Origin: Gammaproteobacteria bacterium
GTDB taxonomy: Bacteria; Gemmatimonadota; Gemmatimonadetes; Longimicrobiales; Gaopeijiaceae
NCBI GenBank assembly: GCA_028821195.1
Contig: JAPPHB010000132.1
Location: forward strand, 126,190 to 190,189
DNA: 64,000 nucleotides
Direction of reading: 5' to 3'
In this document: positions 38,042 through 47,480 of the stretch, piece by piece
Position numbering within the stretch: position 1 is the stretch's first letter
How the letters are laid out: each line of letters starts with the position of its first letter
The notes under the pieces: generated by a model
The model's input: the letters and a program-made list of their open reading frames with translations, nothing else
The model's database searches: none
Told to the model about the DNA's origin: nothing
Translations under genes and position numbers: made by a program

Positions 38042-39315
38042 CGCGGCGGACGGTGGATATCCCGGTGGGGCGGGGAGCGGAGATGGGGATGGACGCCCGG
38101 CCCGCGATGGGGCCGCTGGCGCCCGTCGATGTCGCCGAGCCCGACATCGGCTCCGAGGAGATGCTCATCAACATCGGGCCCCAGCACCCCGCCACGCACG
38201 GCGTGTTGAGGCTGATCTGCGAGCTGGACGGGGAGACCGTGCTGTCGGTCACGCCGCATATCGGCTACCTGCACTCCTCCTTCGAGAAACTGGGCGAGTA
38301 CCGCACGTATAACCAGATCGTGCCGCTGACCGACCGCATGGACTACCTGGCGCCGCTGATCTACAACTGCGCCTACGCCATGGCGGTCGAGAAGCTGATG
38401 GGCATCGAGGTCACCGAGCGCTGCAAGGTGGTGCGCGTGATCTGCCTGGAGCTGGACCGCATCTTCTCGCACCTGCTCTGGCTGGGCACCACCGCCATCG
38501 ACGTGGGGGCCTTCACGCCCTTCCTGTACGCCTTCCAGGAGCGCGAGCGCATCTACCAGCTGCACGAGGAGCTGACGGGCGCCCGCATCACGACCTCCGC
38601 CACCCGCGTCGGGGGCATGATGTCGGATCTGCCGCCCGGCTGGGCCGAGGGCGTGCGCGAGTTCATCGACACCTTCCCCCGCACCCTCAACGAGATCGAC
38701 GCGCTGCTCACCACCAACGCGATCCACCAGGGCCGCACCATGAACATCGGCGCGATCGGTCCCGAAGACGCGGTTGACTGCGGCCTCACCGGCCCCAACC
38801 TGCGCGCCAGCGGGGTGGACTACGACGTGCGAAAGGACCGGCCCTACTACGACTACGAGACCTACGACTTCGAAGTCCCGGTCGGCGAGAACGGGGACTG
38901 CTACGACCGCTACCTGGTGCGCATGGAGGAGATGCGCCAGAGCGTCGCCATCCTGCACCAGGCGCTGGACCGTCTTCCCGATGGCCCCATCAACGTCGAG
39001 GACCCGCGCATCAGCCTGCCGAGCAAGACCGACTGCATGAGCGACATGGAGTCGATGATCCACCACTTCAAGCTGATCATGGACGGCATCGACGCGCCCG
39101 CCGAGGACTGCTACTTCTCCGTCGAGGGGTCGAAGGGGGAGCTCGGCATGTACCTGGTGGGCGACGGGGGCCCCAAGCCGGTGCGCTGGCGCATCCGCCC
39201 GCCCTCCTTCGTCAACCTGTCCGCGATCGCGAAGCTGGCCGAGGGGCACCTGGTGGCCGACCTCATCATGATCAACGCGAGCCTCGACATCGTCCTGGGC
39301 GAGATCGACCGATGA
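38038..39315 (+). CDS. nuoD: NADH-quinone oxidoreductase subunit D
   Basis: Peripheral-arm 49-kDa subunit that forms the quinone site with NuoB. The product is 425 residues. Family blocks are INIGPQHPATHGVLRL, PHIGYLHSSFEKLGEY, YNQIVPLTDRMDYLAP and GSKGELGMYLVGDGG. The His and Tyr of the quinone pocket lie in the QHPATHG and YLAP segments. About 38 residues of variable N-terminus precede the core. The start overlaps nuoC and the stop overlaps nuoE. Confidence 0.97.
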   Translation: MTRRTVDIPVGRGAEMGMDARPAMGPLAPVDVAEPDIGSEEMLINIGPQHPATHGVLRLICELDGETVLSVTPHIGYLHSSFEKLGEYRTYNQIVPLTDRMDYLAPLIYNCAYAMAVEKLMGIEVTERCKVVRVICLELDRIFSHLLWLGTTAIDVGAFTPFLYAFQERERIYQLHEELTGARITTSATRVGGMMSDLPPGWAEGVREFIDTFPRTLNEIDALLTTNAIHQGRTMNIGAIGPEDAVDCGLTGPNLRASGVDYDVRKDRPYYDYETYDFEVPVGENGDCYDRYLVRMEEMRQSVAILHQALDRLPDGPINVEDPRISLPSKTDCMSDMESMIHHFKLIMDGIDAPAEDCYFSVEGSKGELGMYLVGDGGPKPVRWRIRPPSFVNLSAIAKLAEGHLVADLIMINASLDIVLGEIDR

Positions 39316-39974
39316 GCGCTCCCGCCCGCGTGCCGTTCCGCAACCCCGGCTGGGCAGGCAACACGGGAGAGTTCAACCTGACCGAAGCGGATGTGCGCGG
39401 CACCGATTTCGTGGGCGAGCGGCCGCTCGACGGAGGCCACGAATCGGCGGCTCCCTCGTATCCGTACATGCTCCGCGACAAGGATCCGGACGCGGTCCTC
39501 TTCGAGGGTCCCTATCTGAAGCGCTTCGAGAAGATTCGCACGCGCTACCCGACCGCGCGCGCCGCCCTCATTCCGACGCTGAACCTGGCCCAGGAGCTGC
39601 GCGGCCACGTCTCCCCCGAGACGATGGACGAGGTGGCGGCGCTGCTCGGCCTGGCGTCGGCCGAGGTGCGCGGCACGGTCACCTTCTACACGATGTACAA
39701 CAAGCGGCCCGTGGGGCGTTTCCTCATCCAGGTCTGTACCAACATCAGTTGCAGCCTGTGCAAGGGCGAGGAGGTGCTGGACGCCTTCCTGCGACACACG
39801 GGCACCGAGCTGGGAGAGACCTCGGAGGACGGCGACTTCACCGTCATCGAGGTGGAATGCCTGGCCGCGTGCGGCTTCCCGGTCGCCGTGCAGATCAATT
39901 CCCGCTACTACGAGAACGTGCTGCCGGACGACGTGCCCGCCCTCCTGCAGCGCCTCAGGGAGCACGGCGAGTAG
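39312..39974 (+). CDS. nuoE: NADH-quinone oxidoreductase subunit E
   Basis: Peripheral-arm 24-kDa subunit with the [2Fe-2S] cluster N1a. The ligands are C142 and C147 in CTNISC and C183 and C187 in CLAAC. The product is 220 residues, about 50-60 longer than common NuoE because of an N-terminal extension (FRNPGWAGNTGEFNLTEADV) that has no recognised domain. The core begins near FEKIRTRYPTARAALIPTL. It sits between nuoD (overlap) and nuoF (no gap). Confidence 0.95.
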   Translation: MSAPARVPFRNPGWAGNTGEFNLTEADVRGTDFVGERPLDGGHESAAPSYPYMLRDKDPDAVLFEGPYLKRFEKIRTRYPTARAALIPTLNLAQELRGHVSPETMDEVAALLGLASAEVRGTVTFYTMYNKRPVGRFLIQVCTNISCSLCKGEEVLDAFLRHTGTELGETSEDGDFTVIEVECLAACGFPVAVQINSRYYENVLPDDVPALLQRLREHGE

Positions 39975-41267
39975 ATGGCCTACCCCTACGTGCACGAGCG
40001 CGAGGTGCGCATGATCTCGCGCAACTTCGGGGATCCCGCGGCGCGCACGCTCGACGGATACCGGGAGCGGGGCGGCTACAACGGGCTCGAGCGAGCCTTC
40101 GAGATCGGGCCGTCCGCGGTGATCGACGAAGTGAAGGCATCGGGACTGCGGGGCAGGGGAGGAGCCGGGTTCCCCACCGGGCTCAAGTGGAGCTTCATGC
40201 CGAAGGCGGGGGTCAAGCCGCATTACCTGCTTTGCAACGCCGACGAATCGGAGCCCGGCACCTTCAAGGACCGCGAGCTGATTCGCTGGGATCCCCATCA
40301 GTTGATCGAGGGGTGCCTGATTGCAGCCTATGCGATGGGTTCGCGACACGCCTACATCTATCTCCGCGGCGAGTTCTTCGAAGCCAGCCAGGTCATGGCG
40401 CGGGCGGTCGAGGAGGCGTACGAGCGAGGGTTCGCCGGGCGCCGCATCCTGGGCTCGGAAAACGACATCGAGGTGACCGTGCACGTGGGTGCCGGGGCAT
40501 ACATCTGCGGTGAAGAGACCGGCCTCATGAACTCCCTCGAGGGCCGTCGCGGGGAGCCGCGGGTGAAGCCGCCCTTCCCGGCCGCCGTGGGCGTGTATTC
40601 GATGCCCACGACCATCAACAACGTCGAAACCCTGGCGGCCGTGCCCCACATCGTGGAGCACGGGGGGGAGTGGTACCGGCAGTGGGGCACCGACAAGTCC
40701 CCCGGCACCAAGCTCTTTTGCGTGAGCGGCCACGTGGAGAAGCCCGGCAACTACGAGCTGCCGCTGGGCTTTCCGATGATGGAGCTGATCGAGGACGTGT
40801 GCGGCGGCATGGCCGGAGGACGGGCGCTCAAGTCCGTGATCCCGGGCGGCAGTTCCGTTCCGCTCATGGATGCCCGGGATTGCCGGGAATGCACGCTGTG
40901 CTATGAGGGGGTGGAGGCCGCGGGTTCGATGCTCGGCTGCGCCTCGGTCATTGTGATGGACGACCGCACCAACATCGTGCGCGAGGTGCGGCGCATGGTC
41001 CAGTTCTACGCGCACGAGTCCTGCGGGCAGTGCACCCCCTGCCGCGAGGGCACTCCCTGGATGACGCAGGTGCTTCGCCGCATCGAAGCGGGCGGGGGCA
41101 CCGAGGCCGACCTGGACACCCTGCTTGACATGAGCGCCCAGATGACCGGCACCACCATCTGCGTGCTCTCCGACTCGGCGGCGGCCCCGGTGGTCTCCTC
41201 CATCGAGAAGTTCCGGGACGAGTACCTGGCCCTGATCCACGGCGCCGAGAGAGCGGAGGTCGCGTGA
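39975..41267 (+). CDS. nuoF: NADH-quinone oxidoreductase subunit F
   Basis: NADH-oxidising 51-kDa subunit binding FMN and the [4Fe-4S] cluster N3; 430 residues. The NADH/FMN site is seen in GLRGRGGAGFPTGLKWSF and NADESEPGTFKDRELI, and the glycine-rich GAGAYICGEETGLMNSLEG. Cluster cysteines lie in ESCGQCTPCREG (about residue 349 on) and in GTTICVLSDSAAAP. The ATG directly follows the nuoE stop. The C-terminus overlaps nuoG. Confidence 0.97.
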   Translation: MAYPYVHEREVRMISRNFGDPAARTLDGYRERGGYNGLERAFEIGPSAVIDEVKASGLRGRGGAGFPTGLKWSFMPKAGVKPHYLLCNADESEPGTFKDRELIRWDPHQLIEGCLIAAYAMGSRHAYIYLRGEFFEASQVMARAVEEAYERGFAGRRILGSENDIEVTVHVGAGAYICGEETGLMNSLEGRRGEPRVKPPFPAAVGVYSMPTTINNVETLAAVPHIVEHGGEWYRQWGTDKSPGTKLFCVSGHVEKPGNYELPLGFPMMELIEDVCGGMAGGRALKSVIPGGSSVPLMDARDCRECTLCYEGVEAAGSMLGCASVIVMDDRTNIVREVRRMVQFYAHESCGQCTPCREGTPWMTQVLRRIEAGGGTEADLDTLLDMSAQMTGTTICVLSDSAAAPVVSSIEKFRDEYLALIHGAERAEVA

Positions 41268-42724
41268 GCACCGTCACCCTGACCATCGACGGCCAGCGGG
41301 TCACGGTCCCCGAGGGCACCTCGCTGCTGCATGCGGCCGAGGAGATCGGCGTGGAGGTGCCGCACTACTGCTATCATGCCGCGCTGTCCGCGCCCGCCCA
41401 GTGCCGCCTCTGCCTGGTGGACGTGGAAGACGCACCCAAGCCCATGCCCTCCTGCGTCACCCAGGCCCAGGAAGGCCAGGTGGTGCGCACCGACGAGGGG
41501 CTGGCGCGCGAGATGCGCAAGGGCGTGCTCGAGTTCTACCTCATCAACCATCCGCTGGACTGTCCCATCTGCGACCAGTCCGGGGAGTGCAAGCTGCAGG
41601 ACTACGTCCACTCCGAGGGCCGCACGCACGGCCGCGGGGTCGAGCCCAAGCGCGTGTTCGGCCGAGACGACTTCGGAGGCGACGTCCTCTTCTACGGCGA
41701 CCGCTGCGTCATGTGCACCCGCTGCGTGCGCTTCATGGAGGAGATGGCGCAGGATCCGGTGCTGACGGTAGTCGAGCGGGGCGACCGCGCAGTCATCGAC
41801 ACCTTCTTCGAGCAGGGACTGAAGGACTCTCCATGGTCGGGCAACATCGTCGACATCTGCCCGGTGGGAGCACTGGTCTCCAAGGACTTCCTGCACAAGG
41901 CGCGCGCCTGGGACCTCGACCACACCGCGTCCGTGTGCCCCAACTGCTCTCAGGGGTGCAACGTCGACATCCACACCCGCGACAACGTGGTGCATCGGCT
42001 CAAGCCCCGGGAAAACCCGGAAGTCAACGGCCACTGGATGTGCGACTACGGCCGCGGCCACTACGAGTGGATGAACCGGATCGACCGGATCGAGGAACCC
42101 TTTGCGCGAGGGGACGATGGCTGGTCGGCGCCCGGCTGGCACGGAACTCTCGCCTCGTTGCGGGAGCGGCTCGCGGATTGCCGCAATCCCGTCCACGCCG
42201 TCGCTTCCGCGCACGCATCCAACGAGGATCTGGCCGCCCTGCGGGAGCTGGTGGAGCGAATCGGCGGAGGCGACATCGTGTACCGCTCGGCGAGAGCCCC
42301 GGACGAGGTCCCGCTGCCCGGCCTCCCCGTGCTGGCCCGCCGCCGCGACCTGGCGCCCAACACACGCGGCGCAGAACTGCTGGGGATGCGCCGGGTCGGA
42401 GGCGACGACGCCAGCGGAGGGCTGGACGAGGTGGCGGCGAGCACCGGCACGCTGATCGTGCTGGGCGATGAACTGGCCGACCAGGCGGAGGACTTCGGCT
42501 CGCGTGCGGAACTCTTCGTATATCTCGGAGCCCACCCGGCGCCGGCCGGCCGCAGCGCGCACTTCGTGCTCCCGGTCACCACCTTCGCGGAGCAGGAGGG
42601 GACCTTCACCAACGTGCAGACCCGGGTGCAGCGCTTCGAGGCCGCGCTCAGGGCCCCCGGGAGCGCCCAGCCCGCGTGGCAGGTGCTGGGTGCACTGACC
42701 GCGGCCATCGCGGGAGAACGATGA
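41264..42724 (+). CDS. nuoG: NADH-quinone oxidoreductase subunit G, short form with N7-type motif
   Basis: 75-kDa electron-relay subunit, here only 486 residues against roughly 800-900 in E. coli or Thermus. The [2Fe-2S] ligands are C36, C47, C50 and C64; the His-Cys3 cluster has H96, C100, C103 and C109; the next [4Fe-4S] cluster has C148, C151, C154 and C199. A fourth set, C225, C228, C232 and C260, has the exact spacing CxxCxxxCx27C of the off-path cluster N7. The molybdopterin-oxidoreductase-like domain is cut to a remnant of about 220 residues. It is coupled to nuoF and nuoH by overlapping codons. Confidence 0.94.
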   Translation: MSTVTLTIDGQRVTVPEGTSLLHAAEEIGVEVPHYCYHAALSAPAQCRLCLVDVEDAPKPMPSCVTQAQEGQVVRTDEGLAREMRKGVLEFYLINHPLDCPICDQSGECKLQDYVHSEGRTHGRGVEPKRVFGRDDFGGDVLFYGDRCVMCTRCVRFMEEMAQDPVLTVVERGDRAVIDTFFEQGLKDSPWSGNIVDICPVGALVSKDFLHKARAWDLDHTASVCPNCSQGCNVDIHTRDNVVHRLKPRENPEVNGHWMCDYGRGHYEWMNRIDRIEEPFARGDDGWSAPGWHGTLASLRERLADCRNPVHAVASAHASNEDLAALRELVERIGGGDIVYRSARAPDEVPLPGLPVLARRRDLAPNTRGAELLGMRRVGGDDASGGLDEVAASTGTLIVLGDELADQAEDFGSRAELFVYLGAHPAPAGRSAHFVLPVTTFAEQEGTFTNVQTRVQRFEAALRAPGSAQPAWQVLGALTAAIAGER

Positions 42725-43980
42725 CCGAACTCTCGCCGACGGCCTTCCTGATCGCCGCCGCCGTCAAGGTGCTGGCCGTGTTCACGGCGCTGATGGTGGC
42801 GATCATGTACGCCACCTGGGCCGAACGGCGCCTGTCGGCCTTTATCCAGGATCGCCTGGGACCGAATCGAGTAGGCCCGTTCGGACTCCTGCAGCCCATC
42901 GCCGACGGCCTCAAGAACATCATCAAGGAGGAAACCGACCCGGCCACGGCATCGCGCTTCTTCTTCGTTCTGGGGCCGATGCTGTCGATCATGCCGGCGC
43001 TGGTCACTTTCGCCGTGATTCCCTTCGCCGCCCCGCTGCCCACGCCGTGGGGGACGGTGGACATGATCGTCGCAGACCTGCCGGTGGGGGTGCTCTACAT
43101 CCTCGCCATCGGCTCGCTCGGGGTGTACGGGATTTTCCTGGGCGGCTGGTCATCCAACAACAAGTACGCGCTGCTGGGCGGCCTGCGCGCCTCCGCCCAG
43201 ATGGTGAGCTACGAGGTCGGGCTGGGGCTCTCGCTGATCCCGGTCATGATGCTTGCGGGCAACGTCACCCTCACCCGGATGGTCGCCGATCAGCAACTGG
43301 GGCTGTGGTACATCCTCCCCCTGTCGCTCGGCTTCCTGCTCTTCCTCATCTCGGCGTTCGCGGAGACCAACCGGCTGCCCTTCGACATGCCGGAAGCCGA
43401 GTCCGAGCTCGTGACCGGATACCACACCGAGTATTCGTCCATGAAGTTCAGCATGTTCTTCATCGCCGAATACGCGCACGTGATCACCGCCTCGGCGCTC
43501 ATGGCGACGCTCTTCCTGGGAGGGTGGGACATCCCCTTCTGGGCGGGGGACAACTTCATCCCGTACGAGGGCGGGCTCATCTCCGGGTTTACCGCGGCGG
43601 GCGACCCCATCCCCGCGCAGCTATCCATCTGGACCACGCTGCTCACCCTGGGTGCCTTCATGCTCAAGACCACCTTCTTCGTGGTCCTCTACATCTGGGT
43701 GCGCTGGACGCTGCCGCGCTTCCGCTACGACCAGGTCATGCACCTGGGCTGGAAGGTGATGCTGCCCACCGCGCTCGCCTACGTCATGCTCGTGGGCGCC
43801 ACCATCCTGGTGCTGGATCAGCTGGGGGTGTCCGGCGGACCGGGCTTCGCCCTGGCGCTGACCGGAGTCAGCCTCGTCGCCACCGCCATGTTCGCCCTCT
43901 ACCTCGACCGCGGCCGCATCATTACCGGGGCCGCGCCAGCCGGACGGGCCGCGCGCCCGACGCCGGCCGCCCACCCATGA
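42721..43980 (+). CDS. nuoH: NADH-quinone oxidoreductase subunit H
   Basis: Membrane subunit at the arm junction, forming part of the quinone channel; 419 residues with about eight membrane segments. Family motifs are ERRLSAFIQDRLGPNRVGPFGLLQPIADGLK (in parts), AFAETNRLPFDMPEAESELV, and GYHTEYSSMKF. The ATG overlaps the nuoG stop. The last 20 residues form an Ala/Pro/Arg tail. nuoI follows after 16 bases. Confidence 0.97.
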   Translation: MTELSPTAFLIAAAVKVLAVFTALMVAIMYATWAERRLSAFIQDRLGPNRVGPFGLLQPIADGLKNIIKEETDPATASRFFFVLGPMLSIMPALVTFAVIPFAAPLPTPWGTVDMIVADLPVGVLYILAIGSLGVYGIFLGGWSSNNKYALLGGLRASAQMVSYEVGLGLSLIPVMMLAGNVTLTRMVADQQLGLWYILPLSLGFLLFLISAFAETNRLPFDMPEAESELVTGYHTEYSSMKFSMFFIAEYAHVITASALMATLFLGGWDIPFWAGDNFIPYEGGLISGFTAAGDPIPAQLSIWTTLLTLGAFMLKTTFFVVLYIWVRWTLPRFRYDQVMHLGWKVMLPTALAYVMLVGATILVLDQLGVSGGPGFALALTGVSLVATAMFALYLDRGRIITGAAPAGRAARPTPAAHP

Positions 43981-43996
43981 TCCCGCGGGAGTCGCC

Positions 43997-44497
43997 ATGG
44001 CCATATCGGTGAAGGTGATACGCCGGCCCGAAGCGGCCCGGAGCTCGTACCTGAGAGCCGCCCTCAAGGGGATGTCGCTGACCTTCCGGCACATGGTCAA
44101 CCCGCGCAAGGTGACGCGCAGCTATCCCGAGGAGCCCACGGAACTCCATCCCCGCTGGCGCGGCACCCACCGCATGGAGGTGCACGCCGACGGACGCCCC
44201 AAGTGCGTCGCCTGCGGGCTCTGCCCCACGGTCTGCCCGGCCAACTGCATCCGCCTGGTGGGCGGCGAGGACGATCAGGGCAACCGCTACCCCATCGTCT
44301 ACGAGATCGACGAGTTCCGCTGCATCTTCTGCGGCATGTGCCAGGAGGTGTGCCCGGTGGAGGCGATCCATGTGGGTCAGCACTTCGAGAACGCCGAGTA
44401 CACGCGCGAGCGCTTCGTCTACGACCTCGACCGGCTGATGGAGCAGGAGCACCCGGTCACCGCGCTCTGGGACCCCTCCGACCCCGCATCGGAGTGA
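43997..44497 (+). CDS. nuoI: NADH-quinone oxidoreductase subunit I
   Basis: Peripheral-arm ferredoxin-like subunit carrying two [4Fe-4S] clusters (N6a and N6b), 166 residues. The cluster motifs are C70, C73, C76, C80 and C109, C112, C115, C119, in CVACGLCPTVCP and CIFCGMCQEVCP. An N-terminal amphipathic helix (SYLRAALKGMSLTFRHM) anchors it to the membrane arm. Confidence 0.97.
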   Translation: MAISVKVIRRPEAARSSYLRAALKGMSLTFRHMVNPRKVTRSYPEEPTELHPRWRGTHRMEVHADGRPKCVACGLCPTVCPANCIRLVGGEDDQGNRYPIVYEIDEFRCIFCGMCQEVCPVEAIHVGQHFENAEYTRERFVYDLDRLMEQEHPVTALWDPSDPASE

Positions 44498-44501
44498 GGG
44501 G

Positions 44502-45026
44502 ATGGAGCTGATCCTCTTCTACGTCTTCGCCGTGACCGTGGTGGGTGGAGGCATCGGGGTGGTGGCGAGCCGGAACCCAGTGGCCAGCCTCATGTTCATG
44601 GTGGTGTCGCTGGCGAGCGTAGCGGGGATCTACGTGCTGCTGGAAGCGCACTTCCTGGCCGCCATCCAGGTCATGGTGTACGCCGGCGCCATCATGGTGC
44701 TTTTCCTGTTCGTGATCATGCTCCTGAACCTGGGGCACGACTACCGGGACGACCTGGTGCGCGGGCTCTATGCCGTGTGCGCCTTCGTCGTCTCGGGGGC
44801 GATCTGCGGTATCCTCGCCACCCGGTTCGGCGGCGCGGAGACGAGCCCCCTTTACGAGAGCTTCCCGGGCGCGGCAGCGATGGACCTGGAGCTGGCCGAG
44901 CGGGGTGCGGTGTCGCTGATCGCACGGCCGCTCTTCCAGGAATACGTGGTTCCATTCGAGATCACCGGAATCCTGCTGCTGGTCGCGGTGGTCGGCGCCG
45001 TCGCGCTGGCGAAGAAGCGGGTATGA
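44502..45026 (+). CDS. nuoJ: NADH-quinone oxidoreductase subunit J
   Basis: Membrane-arm subunit of 174 residues with five hydrophobic segments. The conserved block is [21 protein letters not shown], then the region with pi-helix character [21 protein letters not shown]. It starts four bases after nuoI, with nuoK ten bases behind. Confidence 0.95.
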   Translation: MELILFYVFAVTVVGGGIGVVASRNPVASLMFMVVSLASVAGIYVLLEAHFLAAIQVMVYAGAIMVLFLFVIMLLNLGHDYRDDLVRGLYAVCAFVVSGAICGILATRFGGAETSPLYESFPGAAAMDLELAERGAVSLIARPLFQEYVVPFEITGILLLVAVVGAVALAKKRV

Positions 45027-45036
45027 GGAGCGCCGC

Positions 45037-45330
45037 GTGCTGACCGAAGCCCTGACCACCAGCGCCCTGCTGTTCGTGATCGGCACCTTCGGGGTGCTCG
45101 TGCGCCGGAACGCCATCATCATGTTTCTCTGCATCGAGCTCCAGCTGAACGCAGTGAACCTGGCGCTGGTGGCCTTCTCCCGGTACGTGGGCGTGGAGGG
45201 ACAGGTATTCGTCTTCTTCGTCATGACGGTGGCGGCCGCGGAAGCCGCGGTCGGGCTCGCGATCATCATCTCGATATTCCGGCACTACCGGACCGTCAAT
45301 GTCGACAACTTCAACCTGCTCAAGTGGTAG
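45037..45330 (+). CDS. nuoK: NADH-quinone oxidoreductase subunit K
   Basis: Small membrane subunit, 97 residues, three membrane segments. It carries the proton-path glutamates, in [18 protein letters not shown] and [13 protein letters not shown]. The start is GTG; an A/G-rich stretch (atgaggag) that includes the nuoJ stop can serve as ribosome binding site. Confidence 0.96.
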   Translation: MLTEALTTSALLFVIGTFGVLVRRNAIIMFLCIELQLNAVNLALVAFSRYVGVEGQVFVFFVMTVAAAEAAVGLAIIISIFRHYRTVNVDNFNLLKW

Positions 45331-45334
45331 TGGG

Positions 45335-47470
45335 ATGACGCTCGCGCCGCTCTCCGGGCTCTTCCAGGAAGGCGCCCAGCCGGCCGCATACGAGCCGGTT
45401 CTGCCCGGGCTCATCGTCCTGCTGCCCCTGCTGGGCTTCGTGGTCAACGGCATCCTCGCGATGCGGGTGGGCGCGCGCGCGGCGGCGGCGGTGCGGGCGG
45501 GCGGCGATGGACCCGAGCATCCGGACGACGGACACAAGCGATGGGTGACGCTGGTGGGGCCGGGGGTGGTCGGGCTCTCCTTCGTGCTTGTGCTGCTCAA
45601 CTTCGCGGGGATGTTCCACGCGGATCTGCACGACCCCGTGGTGGTCACCTACTGGAGCTGGATGGTCACCGGGGCGCTGGAAGTGGACGCGGCGCTCCAA
45701 CTGGACCAGCTCAGCATGATCATGATGCTGGTGGTGACCGGCGTCGGCTTCCTGATCCACGTGTTCAGCGTCGGCTACATGCACGACGACCCTGGCTACG
45801 CGCGCTACTTCTCCTACCTCAACCTCTTCGTCTTCTTCATGCTGGTGCTTGTCCTGGGGGCGAGCTTCCCGGTCATGTTCGTGGGCTGGGAGGGGGTGGG
45901 GCTGTGCAGCTACCTGCTGATCGGCTTCTGGTTCCAGGACCGCGAGAAGGCCGACGCCGGCAAGAAGGCCTTCATCGTCAACCGCATCGGCGACTTCGGC
46001 TTCCTGGTGGCGATGTTCCTGGTGTTCACGGCTTTCGGCACCCTGGCCTTCCCGGAGGTCTTCGCCGATGCCCCGGCGCTGCTCGAGTACGGAGGCGTCA
46101 CCGTCACCGCGATCACGCTGTTCCTCTTCCTGGGAGCGGCGGGCAAGAGCGCCCAGATCCCGCTGTACGTCTGGCTGCCGGACGCGATGGCCGGCCCCAC
46201 CCCGGTCTCCGCGCTGATCCACGCCGCGACCATGGTCACCGCGGGCGTCTACATGGTGGCGCGCACCTCGGTCCTCTTCGCACTGGCTCCGGTGAGCAGC
46301 GCCGTCGTGGCCGCGGTGGGCGTGCTCACCGCACTGCTCGCCGCCACCATCGCGCTCGCGCAGTACGACATCAAGAAGGTGCTCGCCTACTCCACCATTT
46401 CCCAGCTCGGCTACATGTTCCTGGCCGTCGGGGTGGGGGCGTACTACGTCGGCATCTTCCACCTGATGACCCACGCCTTCTTCAAGGCGCTCCTGTTCCT
46501 CGGGTCGGGGGCGGTGATCCACGCCATGCATCATGCGCTGCACCGCACCCACAGCCACGCCGACCCCCAGGACATGCGCAACATGGGCGGGCTGCGCGCC
46601 GCGATGCCGATCACCTGGATCACCATGTGGATCGCGACGCTGGCCATCGCGGGCATCTGGCCGCTGGCCGGGTTCTTCTCCAAGGACGAGATCATCTGGT
46701 ACGCCGGCCTGGCCGCCTCCAGCAGCTACCCGGCGCTCTTCACGGTGCTCTGGGTGCTCGCCCTGGCGACGGCGCTGCTCACCGCCATCTACATGACCCG
46801 CCTCATGGTGATGACCTTCCACGGCGCCAACCGCACGGGGCGCGAGGAGGCGCGGCACCTGCACGAGGCGCCCCGGGTCATGACCATCCCCCTCATCCTG
46901 CTGGCGATCCTCTCCGTCGTGGGCGGGTGGGTAAACGTCCCGGAGGAGGTAGCCGCGTCGGTGCTCGGCCTGGCCGGGGCGCTGCCCACCTCGGAATGGC
47001 TGCACCACTGGCTTGAGCCGATCACCGCCACCGCGACGGAAATCCGTTACGAGCATCTGGGAGAGCCCGCCCACGGCGCCCCCTTCGGCGGCGGCGAGGT
47101 GCTGTGGGCGGGACTGTCCACGCTGGCCGCGCTGGCGCTGGTGCTGTTCACCGCGCGCGCAGCGGCCCGCTGGAAGGTGGTTCCCGCCGCCCGGGCTGCC
47201 GCGCCCACGGGATTCAAGAGCCTGCTCTTCAACAAGTGGTACGTCGACGAGTTCTACGACCGCTTCGTGGTCCAGCCGGTCCTCGCGGCCTCGCGCTTCT
47301 CCTGGCGCGTCATCGATGCCGTCCTGATCGACGGCGCGGTGAACGGGCTGGGGCTGGTGACGCGGGCCGGAGGCGCCTTCGTGAGCCTGTTCCAGACCGG
47401 GCAGGTCAACACCTACGCCCTCGTCCTCACCCTCGGGGTCCTCGCGATCCTGGGCTTCGTCGTCTTCTAG
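45335..47470 (+). CDS. nuoL: NADH-quinone oxidoreductase subunit L
   Basis: Distal antiporter-like proton-pumping subunit of 711 residues with many membrane segments and the long lateral helix at the C-terminus. Key stretches are GWEGVGLCSYLLIGFWF, the channel lysines in AAGKSAQIPLYVWLPDAMAGPTPVSA, and LAYSTISQLGYMFLA, and HLMTHAFFKALLFLGSG. The ATG at 45335 lies four bases after nuoK; the frame is open upstream but that is nuoK sequence. Confidence 0.96.
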   Translation: MTLAPLSGLFQEGAQPAAYEPVLPGLIVLLPLLGFVVNGILAMRVGARAAAAVRAGGDGPEHPDDGHKRWVTLVGPGVVGLSFVLVLLNFAGMFHADLHDPVVVTYWSWMVTGALEVDAALQLDQLSMIMMLVVTGVGFLIHVFSVGYMHDDPGYARYFSYLNLFVFFMLVLVLGASFPVMFVGWEGVGLCSYLLIGFWFQDREKADAGKKAFIVNRIGDFGFLVAMFLVFTAFGTLAFPEVFADAPALLEYGGVTVTAITLFLFLGAAGKSAQIPLYVWLPDAMAGPTPVSALIHAATMVTAGVYMVARTSVLFALAPVSSAVVAAVGVLTALLAATIALAQYDIKKVLAYSTISQLGYMFLAVGVGAYYVGIFHLMTHAFFKALLFLGSGAVIHAMHHALHRTHSHADPQDMRNMGGLRAAMPITWITMWIATLAIAGIWPLAGFFSKDEIIWYAGLAASSSYPALFTVLWVLALATALLTAIYMTRLMVMTFHGANRTGREEARHLHEAPRVMTIPLILLAILSVVGGWVNVPEEVAASVLGLAGALPTSEWLHHWLEPITATATEIRYEHLGEPAHGAPFGGGEVLWAGLSTLAALALVLFTARAAARWKVVPAARAAAPTGFKSLLFNKWYVDEFYDRFVVQPVLAASRFSWRVIDAVLIDGAVNGLGLVTRAGGAFVSLFQTGQVNTYALVLTLGVLAILGFVVF

Positions 47471-47480
47471 AGAGCCGGTC

